The translations under genes and the position numbers were made by a program. 6,812 nt of DNA from Bacteroidetes bacterium SW_11_45_7 (GTDB lineage Bacteria > Bacteroidota > Bacteroidia > Chitinophagales > SW-11-45-7). Positions 6,812 through 6,812 of the stretch are shown here, in pieces (within the stretch, counting starts at the first letter, position 1; each line of letters opens with the position of its first letter). A model generated the notes under the pieces. It had not been told where the DNA came from and searched no databases. It worked only from the letters and a program-made list of their open reading frames with translations. Location of the stretch: assembly GCA_003022985.1 (NCBI GenBank), contig PXTV01000035.1, positions 1 through 6,812 on the forward strand, given 5' to 3'.

Positions 6812-6812
6812 C

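Overview
The window reads as Bacteroidota chromosome, most likely Cytophagales-like. The RseP homologue, the exported hypothetical protein, the short cytochrome oxidase subunit III and the acylase all have the sequence style I associate with that group. Two candidate promoters resemble the Bacteroidota -33/-7 elements (TTTG and TAnnTTTG), and most start codons lack a clear Shine-Dalgarno. These assignments rest on recognition of families and motifs; no database search was run.

Every supported gene lies on the minus strand, so transcription runs from right to left. From the right edge the order is: the last 54 codons of dxr (MEP isoprenoid pathway); rseP (site-2 intramembrane metalloprotease); an exported Bacteroidota-type hypothetical protein whose start overlaps the rseP stop in an ATGA; tRNA-Leu(CAA) with a likely promoter and a hairpin terminator; a tandem-domain universal stress protein; a heme-copper oxidase subunit III; and a large periplasmic Ntn-hydrolase of the penicillin/acyl-homoserine-lactone acylase family. 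The leftmost 378 bases carry no gene I can support. They hold two stem-loops and one open but start-less stretch that runs off the edge.

The most striking feature is at 4500-6592. Both rseP and the adjoining hypothetical gene are split between two reading frames. In each, the protein is convincing on both sides of a junction, but residues expected between the two sides appear to be missing. This looks like two separate out-of-frame internal deletions about 950 bases apart in one co-transcribed unit. Either both genes are recently inactivated, or the assembly has dropped short segments. By contrast, usp, the oxidase gene and the acylase are intact and well conserved.

I found no CRISPR array, insertion sequence, phage gene or defence system. 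The window looks like core chromosome with local damage.
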